Assembly: GCA_035629025.1 (NCBI GenBank)
Contig: DASPIU010000063.1
Span: forward strand, 11,166 to 75,165
DNA length: 64,000 nt
Direction: 5' to 3'
Source: Stenotrophomonas_A sp035629025
Lineage (GTDB): Bacteria; Pseudomonadota; Gammaproteobacteria; Xanthomonadales; Xanthomonadaceae
The number at the start of each line of letters is the position of its first letter. Within the stretch, counting starts at the first letter, position 1. The notes under the pieces were generated by a model. It did no database searches and had not been told where the DNA came from. It saw only the letters and a list, made by a program, of their open reading frames with translations. The translations under genes and the position numbers were made by a program. Below, piece by piece: positions 10,340 through 18,285 of the stretch.

Positions 10340-10899
10340 TGCTGTATGCGCAAGTCCACCTGACCCTGCCGGCCTGGGTCCACGAATATGTAGACCCGTC
10401 AATGGCCTATAGCGGCGACGCGGCCAAGGTGGCCCTGGCGATCACCCTGTCGCGGTTGAACGTGGAAGCGCGCAGCGGCGGCCCGTTCGGCGCGGCGGTG
10501 TTCGGCCCGGACGATCGCATCATCGCCGTCGGCGTGAACCGCGTGGTGCCGCACTCGACCTCGCTGGCACATGCCGAGAACATGGCCTACATGCTCGCGC
10601 AACAACGCCTGCAGACGCCGCGGCTCAATGACGTGCTCAAGCCGATCACCCTGGCGACCTCGTCGCAGCCGTGCTGCCAGTGCTATGGCGCCACGGTGTG
10701 GGCCGGCATCGACCGCCTGCTGATTGGCGCACGCGCCGAGGACGTGATGGCGCTCACCGATTTCGATGAAGGCCCGCTGCCGGCCGACTGGATTGGCGAG
10801 CTCGAGCGCCGCGGCATTGCCGTGGTTCGCGACCTGCATCGCGACGAAGCTTGCGCCGTCCTGCGCAGCTATGGGGAGAGCGGTGGCGATCATTATTGA
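10339..10899 (+). CDS. Cytidine/deoxycytidylate deaminase-family enzyme
   Basis: A zinc-dependent nucleobase or nucleoside deaminase of 186 residues. The zinc and proton-shuttle motif is SLAHAENMAYM (HAE) and the second zinc motif is QPCCQCYGATVW (PCxxC). RSGGPFGAAVFGPDDRIIAVGVN matches the nucleoside deaminase branch that includes guanine deaminase and TadA-like proteins. The substrate cannot be assigned. The start overlaps the preceding lipoprotein stop (TGATG). A longer open frame exists upstream but overlaps two real genes and is not used. rlmM starts 9 bp after its stop. Confidence 0.85.
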   Translation: MLYAQVHLTLPAWVHEYVDPSMAYSGDAAKVALAITLSRLNVEARSGGPFGAAVFGPDDRIIAVGVNRVVPHSTSLAHAENMAYMLAQQRLQTPRLNDVLKPITLATSSQPCCQCYGATVWAGIDRLLIGARAEDVMALTDFDEGPLPADWIGELERRGIAVVRDLHRDEACAVLRSYGESGGDHY

Positions 10900-10908
10900 G
10901 GCCCGCGC

Positions 10909-11958
10909 ATGAGCGGCCTGCTGTGCTATTGCCGCCAGGGCTTCGAGCCCGAACTGGCGGCCGAACTCAGCGAGCGCGCCGCGCACGCGGGCGTGGCCGG
11001 CTATGCGCGCACGCAGCGCAACGACGGCTACGTGCTGTTCGTCTGCGACGAGGCCGCCACGTTGGCGGCGCGCCTGCCCTGGCGCTCGCTGATCTTTGCC
11101 CGGCAAAAGCTCGTCCTGCTGGCCGAGCTGCGCGGCATCGACCCGCGCGATCGCATCACCCCGGTGCTCGCCGCGCTGGCCGCCTTGCCCAGCGCGCGCT
11201 ATGGCGACCTGTGGGTGGAACATCCCGATTCGGACACGGCCAAGCCGCTCGCCGGGTTGGCGCGCAGCTTCGGCAACGCCTTGCGCCCCGCCCTGCGCAA
11301 GGCCGGCCTGCTCACCGACAAGCCACAGCCGCGGCTGCCGCGCCTGCATCTGTGCTTCCTCGATGGCGACCACCTGCTGCTGGCCAGCGCCGACCCGGCC
11401 GACAGCGCGCCGTGGCCACTGGGCATTCCGCGCCTGAAGCTGCTGCCCGAGGCGCCCTCGCGCTCGGCGCTGAAGCTGGAAGAAGCACTGATGACGCTGC
11501 TGGCGCCGGAAGAACGCGAGCGCCTGCTGCGCCCGGGGATGCGCGCGGCCGACCTCGGCGCCGCACCCGGCGGCTGGACCTGGGTGCTGACCCGCCAGCA
11601 CCTGCAGGTGACCAGCGTGGACAACGGCCCGCTGCGCGAACACGTGCTCGACACCGGCCTGGTGGAGCACCTGCGCGCCGATGGCTTCCACTGGCGGCCG
11701 GACAGGCCGCTGGACTGGATGGTCTGCGACATGGTCGAGCAGCCGCGCCGCGTCGCCGAGCGCATGGGCGAGTGGTTTGCCCAGGGCTGGTGCCGGCATG
11801 CGATCTTCAACCTCAAGCTGCCGATGAAGAAACGCTGGGACGAAACCCGCCTGTGCCTGGACCTGTTCCAGGACCGCGCCGGCCGCCCCCTGTTGATCCG
11901 GGCCAAGCAGCTGTATCACGATCGCGAAGAGATCACCGTTTTCGCCACCCCGGGCTAG
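10909..11958 (+). CDS. rlmM: 23S rRNA 2'-O-ribose C2498 methyltransferase
   Basis: SAM-dependent methyltransferase that modifies C2498 of 23S rRNA. The protein has 349 residues, close to E. coli RlmM (366). The N-terminus MSGLLCYCRQGFEPELAAEL is the THUMP-like RNA-binding region, and the SAM-binding motif is ADLGAAPGGWTWVL. Downstream blocks DWMVCDMVEQPRRVAERMG and FNLKLPMKKRWDE carry the conserved Asp and Lys of the 2'-O-methyltransferase K-D-K-E set. It follows the deaminase gene by 9 bp. Confidence 0.93.
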   Translation: MSGLLCYCRQGFEPELAAELSERAAHAGVAGYARTQRNDGYVLFVCDEAATLAARLPWRSLIFARQKLVLLAELRGIDPRDRITPVLAALAALPSARYGDLWVEHPDSDTAKPLAGLARSFGNALRPALRKAGLLTDKPQPRLPRLHLCFLDGDHLLLASADPADSAPWPLGIPRLKLLPEAPSRSALKLEEALMTLLAPEERERLLRPGMRAADLGAAPGGWTWVLTRQHLQVTSVDNGPLREHVLDTGLVEHLRADGFHWRPDRPLDWMVCDMVEQPRRVAERMGEWFAQGWCRHAIFNLKLPMKKRWDETRLCLDLFQDRAGRPLLIRAKQLYHDREEITVFATPG

Positions 11959-11997
11959 ATGCCCCGGCCGCTCCACTGGCCTCCACAAGGGAACCCC

Positions 11998-12909
11998 ATG
12001 CGCGCCATTGCCCTGTTGTCGCTGTGCCTGCTTGCTACCACCACCGCCTTGCCCGCCCTGGCCGACGAAGGCCCGGCCACCTACCGCGCCTGGGACTACG
12101 TCGGCGACGGGGTGTTCACCTCCGACATCGAGGGTCCGGCGGTGGGCCCGGACGGCGTGCTGTACGTGGTCAACTTCGGCCGCAACGGCACCATCGGCAA
12201 GGTCACCCCGGAGGGCAAGCGCGGCCAGGCAGAGCTGTTCGTCGCCCTGCCGCAGGGCAGCGTCGGCAATGGCATCCGCTTTGCCCCGGACGGCGCCATG
12301 CGCGTGGCCGACAAGGCCGGCAAGCAGCTGCTGAAGGTCGACCCGCTGACCGGCGCGGTGACGGTGCTGGCGCGCCTGCCCGAAGCCACCGGCCCCAATG
12401 ACCTGGCCCTGGCCCCGGATGGCAGCGTCTTCCTCAGCGATCCGGACTGGGAAAACACCAGCAACGGCCGTCTGTGGCGGGTGAGCCCGCAGGGCCAGGT
12501 GCAGTTGCTGGAACGCGACATGGGCACCACCAATGGTGTCGAGGTCAGCCCGGACGGCAAGCACCTGTATCTCAACGAGAGCATCCAGCGCTCGGTGTGG
12601 GTCTACGACCTGGTCGGCGGCCTGCCGAAGAACAAGCGCCTGCTGCACAAGTTCGAGGACTTCGGCCTGGACGGCATGCGCTGCGACCCCGCCGGCAATC
12701 TGTACATCGCCCGCTACGACGCCGGCCAGGTCGCCATCGTCGCCCCCGACGGCAAGCTGCTGCGCACCGTGCAGCTCAAGGGCAGCAAGCCCAGCAACGT
12801 CACCTTCGACGGCGCCCAGGTCTTCGTCACGCTGCAGGACCGCGGCGCCATCGAGACTTTCTATACCGAGCCTTCGCCCGCGCCTGCGACCCCGCCGGCA
12901 GGCGACTGA
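11998..12909 (+). CDS. Periplasmic SMP-30/gluconolactonase-like beta-propeller protein
   Basis: A secreted protein of 303 residues. A Sec signal peptide (MRAIALLSLCLLATTTALPALA) precedes a six-bladed beta-propeller with repeated GP..GPDGVLYVVNFG, PNDLALAPDGSVFLSD and TTNGVEVSPDGKHLYLNE motifs. These carry the Asn/Asp residues that bind the divalent metal in SMP-30/gluconolactonase enzymes. A lactonase role is likely but the substrate is unknown. AGGGA precedes the ATG. It starts 39 bp after rlmM and may share its transcript. Confidence 0.85.
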   Translation: MRAIALLSLCLLATTTALPALADEGPATYRAWDYVGDGVFTSDIEGPAVGPDGVLYVVNFGRNGTIGKVTPEGKRGQAELFVALPQGSVGNGIRFAPDGAMRVADKAGKQLLKVDPLTGAVTVLARLPEATGPNDLALAPDGSVFLSDPDWENTSNGRLWRVSPQGQVQLLERDMGTTNGVEVSPDGKHLYLNESIQRSVWVYDLVGGLPKNKRLLHKFEDFGLDGMRCDPAGNLYIARYDAGQVAIVAPDGKLLRTVQLKGSKPSNVTFDGAQVFVTLQDRGAIETFYTEPSPAPATPPAGD

Positions 12910-13010
12910 ACCACTCAGCGGTGGTGCGTGCCCGTCACGCCCGCCGTCACACCGGGTCTCAGCCAGCGCAACCGCCTTGGCTGAAGCTGGCGTCCTGACG
13001 GAGAGGTGCC

Positions 13011-13727
13011 ATGCAGACGATCCAACTCAACGACCCGGCGAGCTTCGGCGATGAATTCCTGCGGCTGACCTTGCTGCAGGGTTTCCAGTCACTGACCAAG
13101 CGCGACCTGGAACTGCTGATCTTCGTGCTGCTTGAGCGCGACGGCGCCGTCTCGCGCGCCGACTCCAACGCCGCGGTGGCGATGAAACTGCGGGTCACCA
13201 CCGCCAAGGTCAAGGCCTTGCGCCGCGACGGTTACGCCCGCTGGCGCGCCCTGGTGCCCGAGGACACCGATGCCGCCTTGCGCCGCATCGTCGCCACCGC
13301 GCTGAGCGAAGCCAACATCGACGCCGGCGCCAAGCACGTCAGCGAGCGCAGCCGCAAGGAAGGTTTCATCGCCGTGCGCATCGAGCATCCCGACGATGCC
13401 CAGCAGTTTGAGCAGGCCATCCTCGAAGTCGGCGCTCTGCCCGTCTACGAGCGCAACCGCGAAGTTGTCGCCGTGCGCTTCGACACCTTGCTGAAGATCG
13501 CTGAACGCTGGGGCTACCTGCAGGAAGATCCCGCCGCGATCGTCAAGCAGTTGCAGCACCTGGCCCCGGCCAGCGAGGAACTGGCCGATCTGCTGAAGAA
13601 GGACATCAGCAAGCTACGCTGGGAAGACGTGCGCCGCGCCCTCAACGGGCTGGGTGCCAAGGCGGTGGCCGATGGCGCGGGCAGCGGGCTGAAGGCGCTG
13701 TTGCGGGTGGTGTTTCCGTTTGTTTGA
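13011..13727 (+). CDS. Protein of unknown function with N-terminal HTH-like segment
   Basis: I do not recognise this protein of 238 residues. It has no signal peptide or obvious transmembrane helix until a short hydrophobic tail (GLKALLRVVFPFV). Residues 24-75 (SLTKRDLELLIFVLLERDGA through TTAKVKALRRDGYARW) read like a winged helix-turn-helix. The middle portion is charged and helical, with a RIEHPDDAQQFEQAILEVGA segment. A good ribosome site (GGAGAGG) precedes the ATG, and codon use matches its neighbours. It stands alone, with a REP element just downstream. Confidence 0.75.
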   Translation: MQTIQLNDPASFGDEFLRLTLLQGFQSLTKRDLELLIFVLLERDGAVSRADSNAAVAMKLRVTTAKVKALRRDGYARWRALVPEDTDAALRRIVATALSEANIDAGAKHVSERSRKEGFIAVRIEHPDDAQQFEQAILEVGALPVYERNREVVAVRFDTLLKIAERWGYLQEDPAAIVKQLQHLAPASEELADLLKKDISKLRWEDVRRALNGLGAKAVADGAGSGLKALLRVVFPFV

Positions 13728-13770
13728 ACACACACCTTTCTTCAGCGACAAAGCAGGCTGATAGCGCACG

Positions 13771-13797
13771 GTCGCGGCTGAAGCCGCTCCCACAGTG
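13771..13797. repeat. Single GTAG-type REP element (degenerate head)
   Basis: GTCGCGGCTGAAGCCGCTCC followed by CACAGTG is the same hairpin unit as at 3.7 kb in one orientation. The head reads GTGG instead of GTAG on the complementary strand. There is no inverted partner nearby. Confidence 0.8.
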
Positions 13798-13856
13798 CAC
13801 CCACCATGCGATGCATCGTCGTTAGGCTTTCCTATCCGAACGCGGGAATCTGTCGG

Positions 13857-13961
13857 GCGCTCGGGGGCAGGCCCTTTCGGGACCGTTGGCCACATGGATG
13901 TCGCCACCGAGCCCCATGGATGGGTTCACCGCGTGTCCCGAAAGGGCCTGCCCCCGGGCGC
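13857..13961. repeat. Long inverted repeat between convergent genes
   Basis: A 27-bp arm at 13857-13883 (GGGGGCAGGCCCTTTCGGGAC core) is matched by its reverse complement at 13935-13961 with one mismatch. The 51-bp centre contains CCACATGGATGT and CCATGGATGG. The region 13728-14020 otherwise holds only the REP element and no supportable gene. The right arm could form a large hairpin at the 3' ends of both flanking convergent genes, but no T-tract follows it. Confidence 0.75.
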
Positions 13962-14020
13962 TGCGCGATAAAAACAAAACAGCCGCCCCCGGCAGACGCA
14001 AGGAAACCGGAACCAGCGCG

Positions 14021-15130
14021 CTAGCCGGCAATCGTCACCTTCTTCCCACCCGCGCGCGCCGAAGCAAAGATCGCATCCATCACCCGCATGTCCGCCAGGC
14101 CTTCCTCGCCCGGCGCCCGCAGCGGCGTGCCCTGCATGATCGCCAACGCATCCTCGTCCATCTGCAAGGCCTGCTGGTGCTGCACCTTCGCGTCCAGCAC
14201 CTTGCCGTCGCTGGTCCGTCCCTTGATTCCGTCATAGCTCTGGAACGGCGACAACTCGTACCAGCCACGCTCGGCCTCCACCCGCAGCTGATTCATGTTG
14301 ATGCCGAAGCTCGTCGCACAGTCCGCCACGATTCCATTCGGAAATTCCAACGTGAAGCGCGTCGTCTCATCCACCCGATCGAAAATCTTCGGCCGCCGCA
14401 CCTCGTGCCGCGCACTTACCGCCAACGGCTCCAGCCCCGTCGCATAACGCGCGCCATTGAGCGAATACACCCCCATGTCGTACATCGCCCCGCCACCGCG
14501 CGCCGGGTCCAGGCGCCAGTTGTCCGCCGGCGCATCGTCGAACGCGTTGAAACCGGCCTCTGCCCGCACCCGGCGGATCGCCCCGTACGGCTTCTCGTCC
14601 ACCCAGGAAATGATCCGCCGCGTGTTCGGCTCATGCTGCATGCGGTAGCCGATCGCCAGCTTGACCTTGTTGCGCGCGCACGCATCGATCATCCGCTGCG
14701 CCTCGCCGGCGTTCATCGCCATCGGCTTCTCGCACCACACGTGCTTGCCCGCTTCGGCTGCGGCGATCGTGTACTTGGCATGCAGGCTGTTGGGCAGCAC
14801 CACGTACACCACGTCGATGTCCGGGTTGTCGGCGATCGAGGCGAAGTTGTCGTAGTTGTAGATGTTCGCATCCGGCAGGCGATGCCGCGCCTGCCACGCC
14901 TGCGCCTTGGACGGCGTGCCGGTCACGATCCCGGCCAGCCGGCAATGCTGCGTCAGTTGCAGCGCCGGGGCGAGCCGGCCCTCGCTGTAGCCGCCGAGGC
15001 CGACCAGCGCCACGCCCAGTGGCTTGCGCGCCGGCGTCGCCGCCTGCGTGCGCAGCGGCCAGGCGGCCGCGGCCATCGCGCCCAGCGCGCCCTTCAATAC
15101 CTGCCTGCGTGACCAATCGTTAGCACTCAT
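14021..15130 (-). CDS. Tat-exported Gfo/Idh/MocA oxidoreductase, glucose-fructose oxidoreductase-like
   Basis: NAD(P)-dependent oxidoreductase of 369 residues. The N-terminus MSANDWSRRQVLKGALGA carries a twin-arginine motif, so the protein is predicted to reach the periplasm folded with its cofactor. The Rossmann motif is GVALVGLGGYSEGRL, then VVYVVLPNSLHAKY and the family EKP motif in WCEKPMAMNAGEAQRMIDA. Blocks such as IGYRMQHEP, LDPARGGGAMYDMGVYSLNG and PGEEGLADMRVMDAI resemble Zymomonas glucose-fructose oxidoreductase closely. GGAG lies 7 bases before the ATG at 15130. The substrate remains inferred. Confidence 0.85.
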   Translation of the reverse strand: MSANDWSRRQVLKGALGAMAAAAWPLRTQAATPARKPLGVALVGLGGYSEGRLAPALQLTQHCRLAGIVTGTPSKAQAWQARHRLPDANIYNYDNFASIADNPDIDVVYVVLPNSLHAKYTIAAAEAGKHVWCEKPMAMNAGEAQRMIDACARNKVKLAIGYRMQHEPNTRRIISWVDEKPYGAIRRVRAEAGFNAFDDAPADNWRLDPARGGGAMYDMGVYSLNGARYATGLEPLAVSARHEVRRPKIFDRVDETTRFTLEFPNGIVADCATSFGINMNQLRVEAERGWYELSPFQSYDGIKGRTSDGKVLDAKVQHQQALQMDEDALAIMQGTPLRAPGEEGLADMRVMDAIFASARAGGKKVTIAG

Positions 15131-15189
15131 CGCATCGCTCCTCGGGGTAGGTATCCAGGGGGGGTTCGCGTCACGCGGCCCCGTGTTCG

Positions 15190-16392
15190 TCAGCTTGAGC
15201 CGATACCGGCGGCGCGCCGCCACAGCAGATCCACCAGCGGTGGCAGCCGCCCGGCCGCGCCCAGCGCCAGACCACGCGCCAGGGTCAGGTGCATCTCGTC
15301 GTTGGAGAACACCTGGTTGATTGCATCGAAACTGTAGGCCGCCACCGTGTTCTCGCTGCGCCGCGTCCGCGCCCAGCGGCGCAGGCGGTGCGGCGCTGCC
15401 CAATCGGCACGGCGCTGGCGCGCATCCAGCACCATCGCCTGCAACGCGGCGACATCGCGCAGGCCCAGGTTCACGCCCTGCCCGGCGAGCGGATGCACCA
15501 CGTGTGCCGCATCGCCCAGGGCCAGCACGCGGCCGGCCACGTACTGGCCGATGAGTTGCCGCCGCAGCGGAAAGGCCGCGCGTGCCGATGCCAGTTCCAC
15601 CGCCCCCAGGCGGCCGGCAAAGGCGTTGCCGAGTTCGCGGTTGAAGCTGGCCTCGTCGGCTTCGAGCAGGCGCGCGGCCTCGGCGTCCGGCAAGGTCCAG
15701 ACGATGGAACTGCGGCCGTCGGCAAACGGCAGGAAGGCCAGCGGGCCGGTGACCAGGAAACGCTGCCATGCCGTGTCCTGGTGCGGCTGCGCCGTGCGTA
15801 CATAGGCGACCAGGCCGCGCTGGTGGTAATCCTGGCGCTGCACCTGCATGCCGGCCAGCGTGCGCAGGGTGGATTCGGCGCCGTCGGCGGCAATCGCCAG
15901 CGCAGCATCAATGCGGCTGCCATCGTCCAGGCGCAGGCGCACGCCGCGTTCGTCCTGCTCCAGCGCCTGCAGCCGCGCCGGGCAATGCAGCTGCACGCCG
16001 GCGCCGGGCAGCGCCGCCCACAGGCGGTCCACCAGCAGGTCGTTCTCGACGATCCAGCCCAGCTGTTCGCGCCCGAATGCATCGGCATCGAAGGCCAGCT
16101 CGCCGCCGCCGGCCGCGTCCCATACCCGCATGCGCCGGTACGGTTGCACGCGCGCGGCGCGGATCTGCGGCCACACGCCCAGACGCTCAAGCAAGGCCGC
16201 GTTGTCGGCGGCAAAGGCGTACACGCGCAGGTCCGGCTGCGCCGCCTGCCAGTGCGGCGGGGCGCGGCCTTCAATGAGCGCGACCGACAAGCCGGCCTCG
16301 GCCAGCGCCAACGCGCAGGCCGCGCCGACCACGCCGCCGCCGGTGACCGCCACGTCCACGCCCGCGCGGCGGTTCACGACGCGCTCCGGCAC
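15190..16392 (-). CDS. UbiH/UbiF/VisC/COQ6-family FAD monooxygenase
   Basis: Flavin-dependent ring hydroxylase of the ubiquinone pathway, 400 residues. The FAD motif is VAVTGGGVVGAACALALAEA (GxGxxG), the conserved DG motif lies in AIAADGAESTLRTLAG, and the second FAD motif GRVLALGDAAHVVHPLAGQG is typical of the family. Which ring position it hydroxylates (UbiF- or UbiI-like) cannot be decided from sequence. Its start overlaps the stop of the upstream ubiH-like gene by 19 bp, so the two form an operon on the minus strand. Confidence 0.85.
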   Translation of the reverse strand: MPERVVNRRAGVDVAVTGGGVVGAACALALAEAGLSVALIEGRAPPHWQAAQPDLRVYAFAADNAALLERLGVWPQIRAARVQPYRRMRVWDAAGGGELAFDADAFGREQLGWIVENDLLVDRLWAALPGAGVQLHCPARLQALEQDERGVRLRLDDGSRIDAALAIAADGAESTLRTLAGMQVQRQDYHQRGLVAYVRTAQPHQDTAWQRFLVTGPLAFLPFADGRSSIVWTLPDAEAARLLEADEASFNRELGNAFAGRLGAVELASARAAFPLRRQLIGQYVAGRVLALGDAAHVVHPLAGQGVNLGLRDVAALQAMVLDARQRRADWAAPHRLRRWARTRRSENTVAAYSFDAINQVFSNDEMHLTLARGLALGAAGRLPPLVDLLWRRAAGIGSS

Positions 16393-17582
16393 AGCAGCGG
16401 CACGTCGCCACGGAAACCCATCGCGCCGCCGACCAGCATCGACTGCAACGGCGTATGCCGTGCCGCCGCCAGCAAGCCCAGGCTGCGCAACGGACGCAGC
16501 AGCGGCGAGGCTTGCGCGCTGAGGCGGGCCAGGCCGCCGGAAAAACCGATGGTCTGTTCGCGGTCTGGTTGGCGCCGCGCCACGTAGGCCGACAGCAATG
16601 CGGCCGCGCCCGGGTCCTCGCGCCCGCTCTCGATCAACTCGGCCAGGGTCAGCGCATCGCGCAGGCCCAGGTTGAAGCCCTGCGCGCCGAGCGGATGCAC
16701 GGTCTGCGCGGCGTTGCCCAGCAGCACCACGCGCTCGGCGGCCAGTTGCTGCGCCAGCACCTGGATGATCGGGTAGGCACTGCGCTCGCCGCTGCCGAGC
16801 AGGCGCCCGGCGCGCCAGCCAGCGGCTGCCTGCACGCGCGCCAGCCAGCCGGCCTCGTCGAGCGCGGCCACCGCCTGCGCCTCGTGCCGGGCCACGCCAT
16901 GGACCACGCCGTAGTGACGGTCAGCGCGCGGCAGCAGCGCGGTCGGGCCGGTGTCGTGCAGGCGCTCGTAGGCCGTGCCGTCCGGTGCGCGTTGCGCGCG
17001 CACGCGAGCCACGAACAGGGTCTGCAGGAAGTCGTGTTCGTCGGTGCCGATGTGCAATAGCTCGCGCACCGCGCTGCGGGTCCCGTCGGCGCCGACCAGC
17101 AGGCGCGCGCGCAGTTGCTGCTCGCCGTCCTCGCTGGCAATGCGCAGCGGGCGGTAGCCGTCCTGCACCGGGCCGGTGCCGATGAAGCGCGCCGGCCGGT
17201 AGCGGGTCAGATGCGTGGCCTGGCCCAGGCGCCGTTCCAGCGCCTCGCCGAAGTCGCGGGCGACCACGACCTGGCCGAAGCTGTCGCGGCCATAGTCGGC
17301 CGCGCTCAACAGCACGCGGCCGAAGTCGCCGGCGCGGCTGACATGGATGCGGCGGATCGGCCCGCCCGGCTGCCGCAGCTGGGCCATCACCCCGAGCGCG
17401 GTCAGGGCATTGACCGTGGCCGCGGCAAAGCTGAGGTTGCGCTGGTCGAACACCGCCGGCAGCTGCGCCGGGGCGCTGGCCTCGACCAGGCCCACGTCCA
17501 GGCCGATGCGGTCCAGGGCAATCGCCAGGCTGGCACCGACCAGGCCGCCGCCGACGATCACCACGTCATGTGTCTGCGTCAT
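16374..17582 (-). CDS. ubiH: 2-octaprenyl-6-methoxyphenyl hydroxylase-type FAD monooxygenase
   Basis: Second UbiH-family flavin hydroxylase, 402 residues. It starts MTQTHDVVIVGGGLVGASLA with the FAD-binding motif at once, has LLVGADGTRSAVRELL in the middle and VVLLGNAAQTVHPLGAQGFN near the end. The HPLGAQGFNLGLRD wording favours UbiH over the second hydroxylase, where HPLAGQGVN is seen. A start three codons upstream (MHG) is also possible. The frame stays open for 230 codons upstream but that part is antisense to another gene and not homologous. It is divergent from the BtuM-like gene across about 110 bp. Confidence 0.86.
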   Translation of the reverse strand: MTQTHDVVIVGGGLVGASLAIALDRIGLDVGLVEASAPAQLPAVFDQRNLSFAAATVNALTALGVMAQLRQPGGPIRRIHVSRAGDFGRVLLSAADYGRDSFGQVVVARDFGEALERRLGQATHLTRYRPARFIGTGPVQDGYRPLRIASEDGEQQLRARLLVGADGTRSAVRELLHIGTDEHDFLQTLFVARVRAQRAPDGTAYERLHDTGPTALLPRADRHYGVVHGVARHEAQAVAALDEAGWLARVQAAAGWRAGRLLGSGERSAYPIIQVLAQQLAAERVVLLGNAAQTVHPLGAQGFNLGLRDALTLAELIESGREDPGAAALLSAYVARRQPDREQTIGFSGGLARLSAQASPLLRPLRSLGLLAAARHTPLQSMLVGGAMGFRGDVPLLCRSAS

Positions 17583-17625
17583 GCCGTGCATGATAGAGCC
17601 CGGCACGGTGCGCAGGCGACCGCCG

Positions 17626-17661
17626 CGGCTTTGCCGGCGCCCGTGGCAAAGCCGGTAGAAT
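17626..17661 (+). promoter_or_regulatory. Inverted repeat and -10-like element upstream of the BtuM-like gene
   Basis: A perfect 10-bp stem CGGCTTTGCC/GGCAAAGCCG (17626-17635 and 17645-17654) with a 9-base centre sits in the divergent ubiH/btuM-like intergenic space. It is followed at 17656 by TAGAAT, a good -10 hexamer for the plus strand. The palindrome overlaps where a -35 would be, so it could be an operator. No recognisable -35 or cobalamin riboswitch was seen. Confidence 0.4.
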
Positions 17662-17693
17662 CGGCAGCGCTCCCTTTCACGCCCGGAACCGCC

Positions 17694-18272
17694 ATGACCG
17701 ACCGCAGCCAGCGTGCCTTCGTCCTGCTCCTGCTGGCCCTGTTGATGACCGCCACCCGGATCAATCATTTCGCACCGGTGCCGGATGCCTCGTGGGCGGT
17801 GTTCTTCCTCGGCGGCTTCTACCTGCGCGGCTGGACGCGCTGGGCCTTCCCGCTGCTGATGGCGCTGGCGGTACTGATCGACTGGCTGGTGATCTCCAGC
17901 CAGGGCTTGGCCTTCTGGCAGCACTACTGCGTGTCCCCCGGCTACGTGGCTCTGCTGCCGGCCTACCTGGCGCTGTGGGCGGGCGGCGCATGGCTGTCCA
18001 CGCGCCCGGCACGCGCGCCGGCGCTGATGCTGGCGCGCGGCGCCGCGGTGCTGGTGCTGTCGGTGGCGCTGTGCCACCTGATTGCCCAGGGCGCGTTCTA
18101 CTGGTCCAGCCGCAGCGTGGCCGAGCCGAGTGTGGCCGGCTGGCTGCGCAACTACACCGACTGGTTCGGCCCGTACCTGCGCACCGCCTTCATGTATGTC
18201 GCCGCGGCCGCGCTGCTGCATGCAGGCGCGCGCGCGCTGGCGCGCCAGGCCGCGCCGCGTGCAGCGCACTGA
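17694..18272 (+). CDS. Integral membrane protein resembling BtuM-type cobalamin transporter
   Basis: A membrane protein of 192 residues with five to six hydrophobic helices. The N-terminal motif TRINHFAPVPDASWAVFFLG is reminiscent of solitary ECF-type S components. A cysteine lies at residue 79 in WQHYCVSPGYV, followed five residues later by Tyr. Published work on proteobacterial BtuM describes a functionally essential cysteine near residue 80 that contacts the cobalt of cobalamin. The gene is followed 13 bp later by a corrinoid adenosyltransferase, the context expected for BtuM. The alternative is the uncharacterised DUF6580 membrane family. The match rests on recalled features, not on a search. 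Confidence 0.55.
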   Translation: MTDRSQRAFVLLLLALLMTATRINHFAPVPDASWAVFFLGGFYLRGWTRWAFPLLMALAVLIDWLVISSQGLAFWQHYCVSPGYVALLPAYLALWAGGAWLSTRPARAPALMLARGAAVLVLSVALCHLIAQGAFYWSSRSVAEPSVAGWLRNYTDWFGPYLRTAFMYVAAAALLHAGARALARQAAPRAAH

Positions 18273-18285
18273 GCACGGCCGGCGC

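Noticed and set aside
13857..13961. Inverted repeat as ends of an insertion sequence
   Set aside because: The arms are only 51 bp apart and enclose no transposase; better described as an intergenic palindrome.
17583..17693. Possible cobalamin riboswitch upstream of the BtuM-like gene
   Set aside because: The space is only about 110 bp and shows one simple palindrome, with no B12-box-like multi-helix structure.
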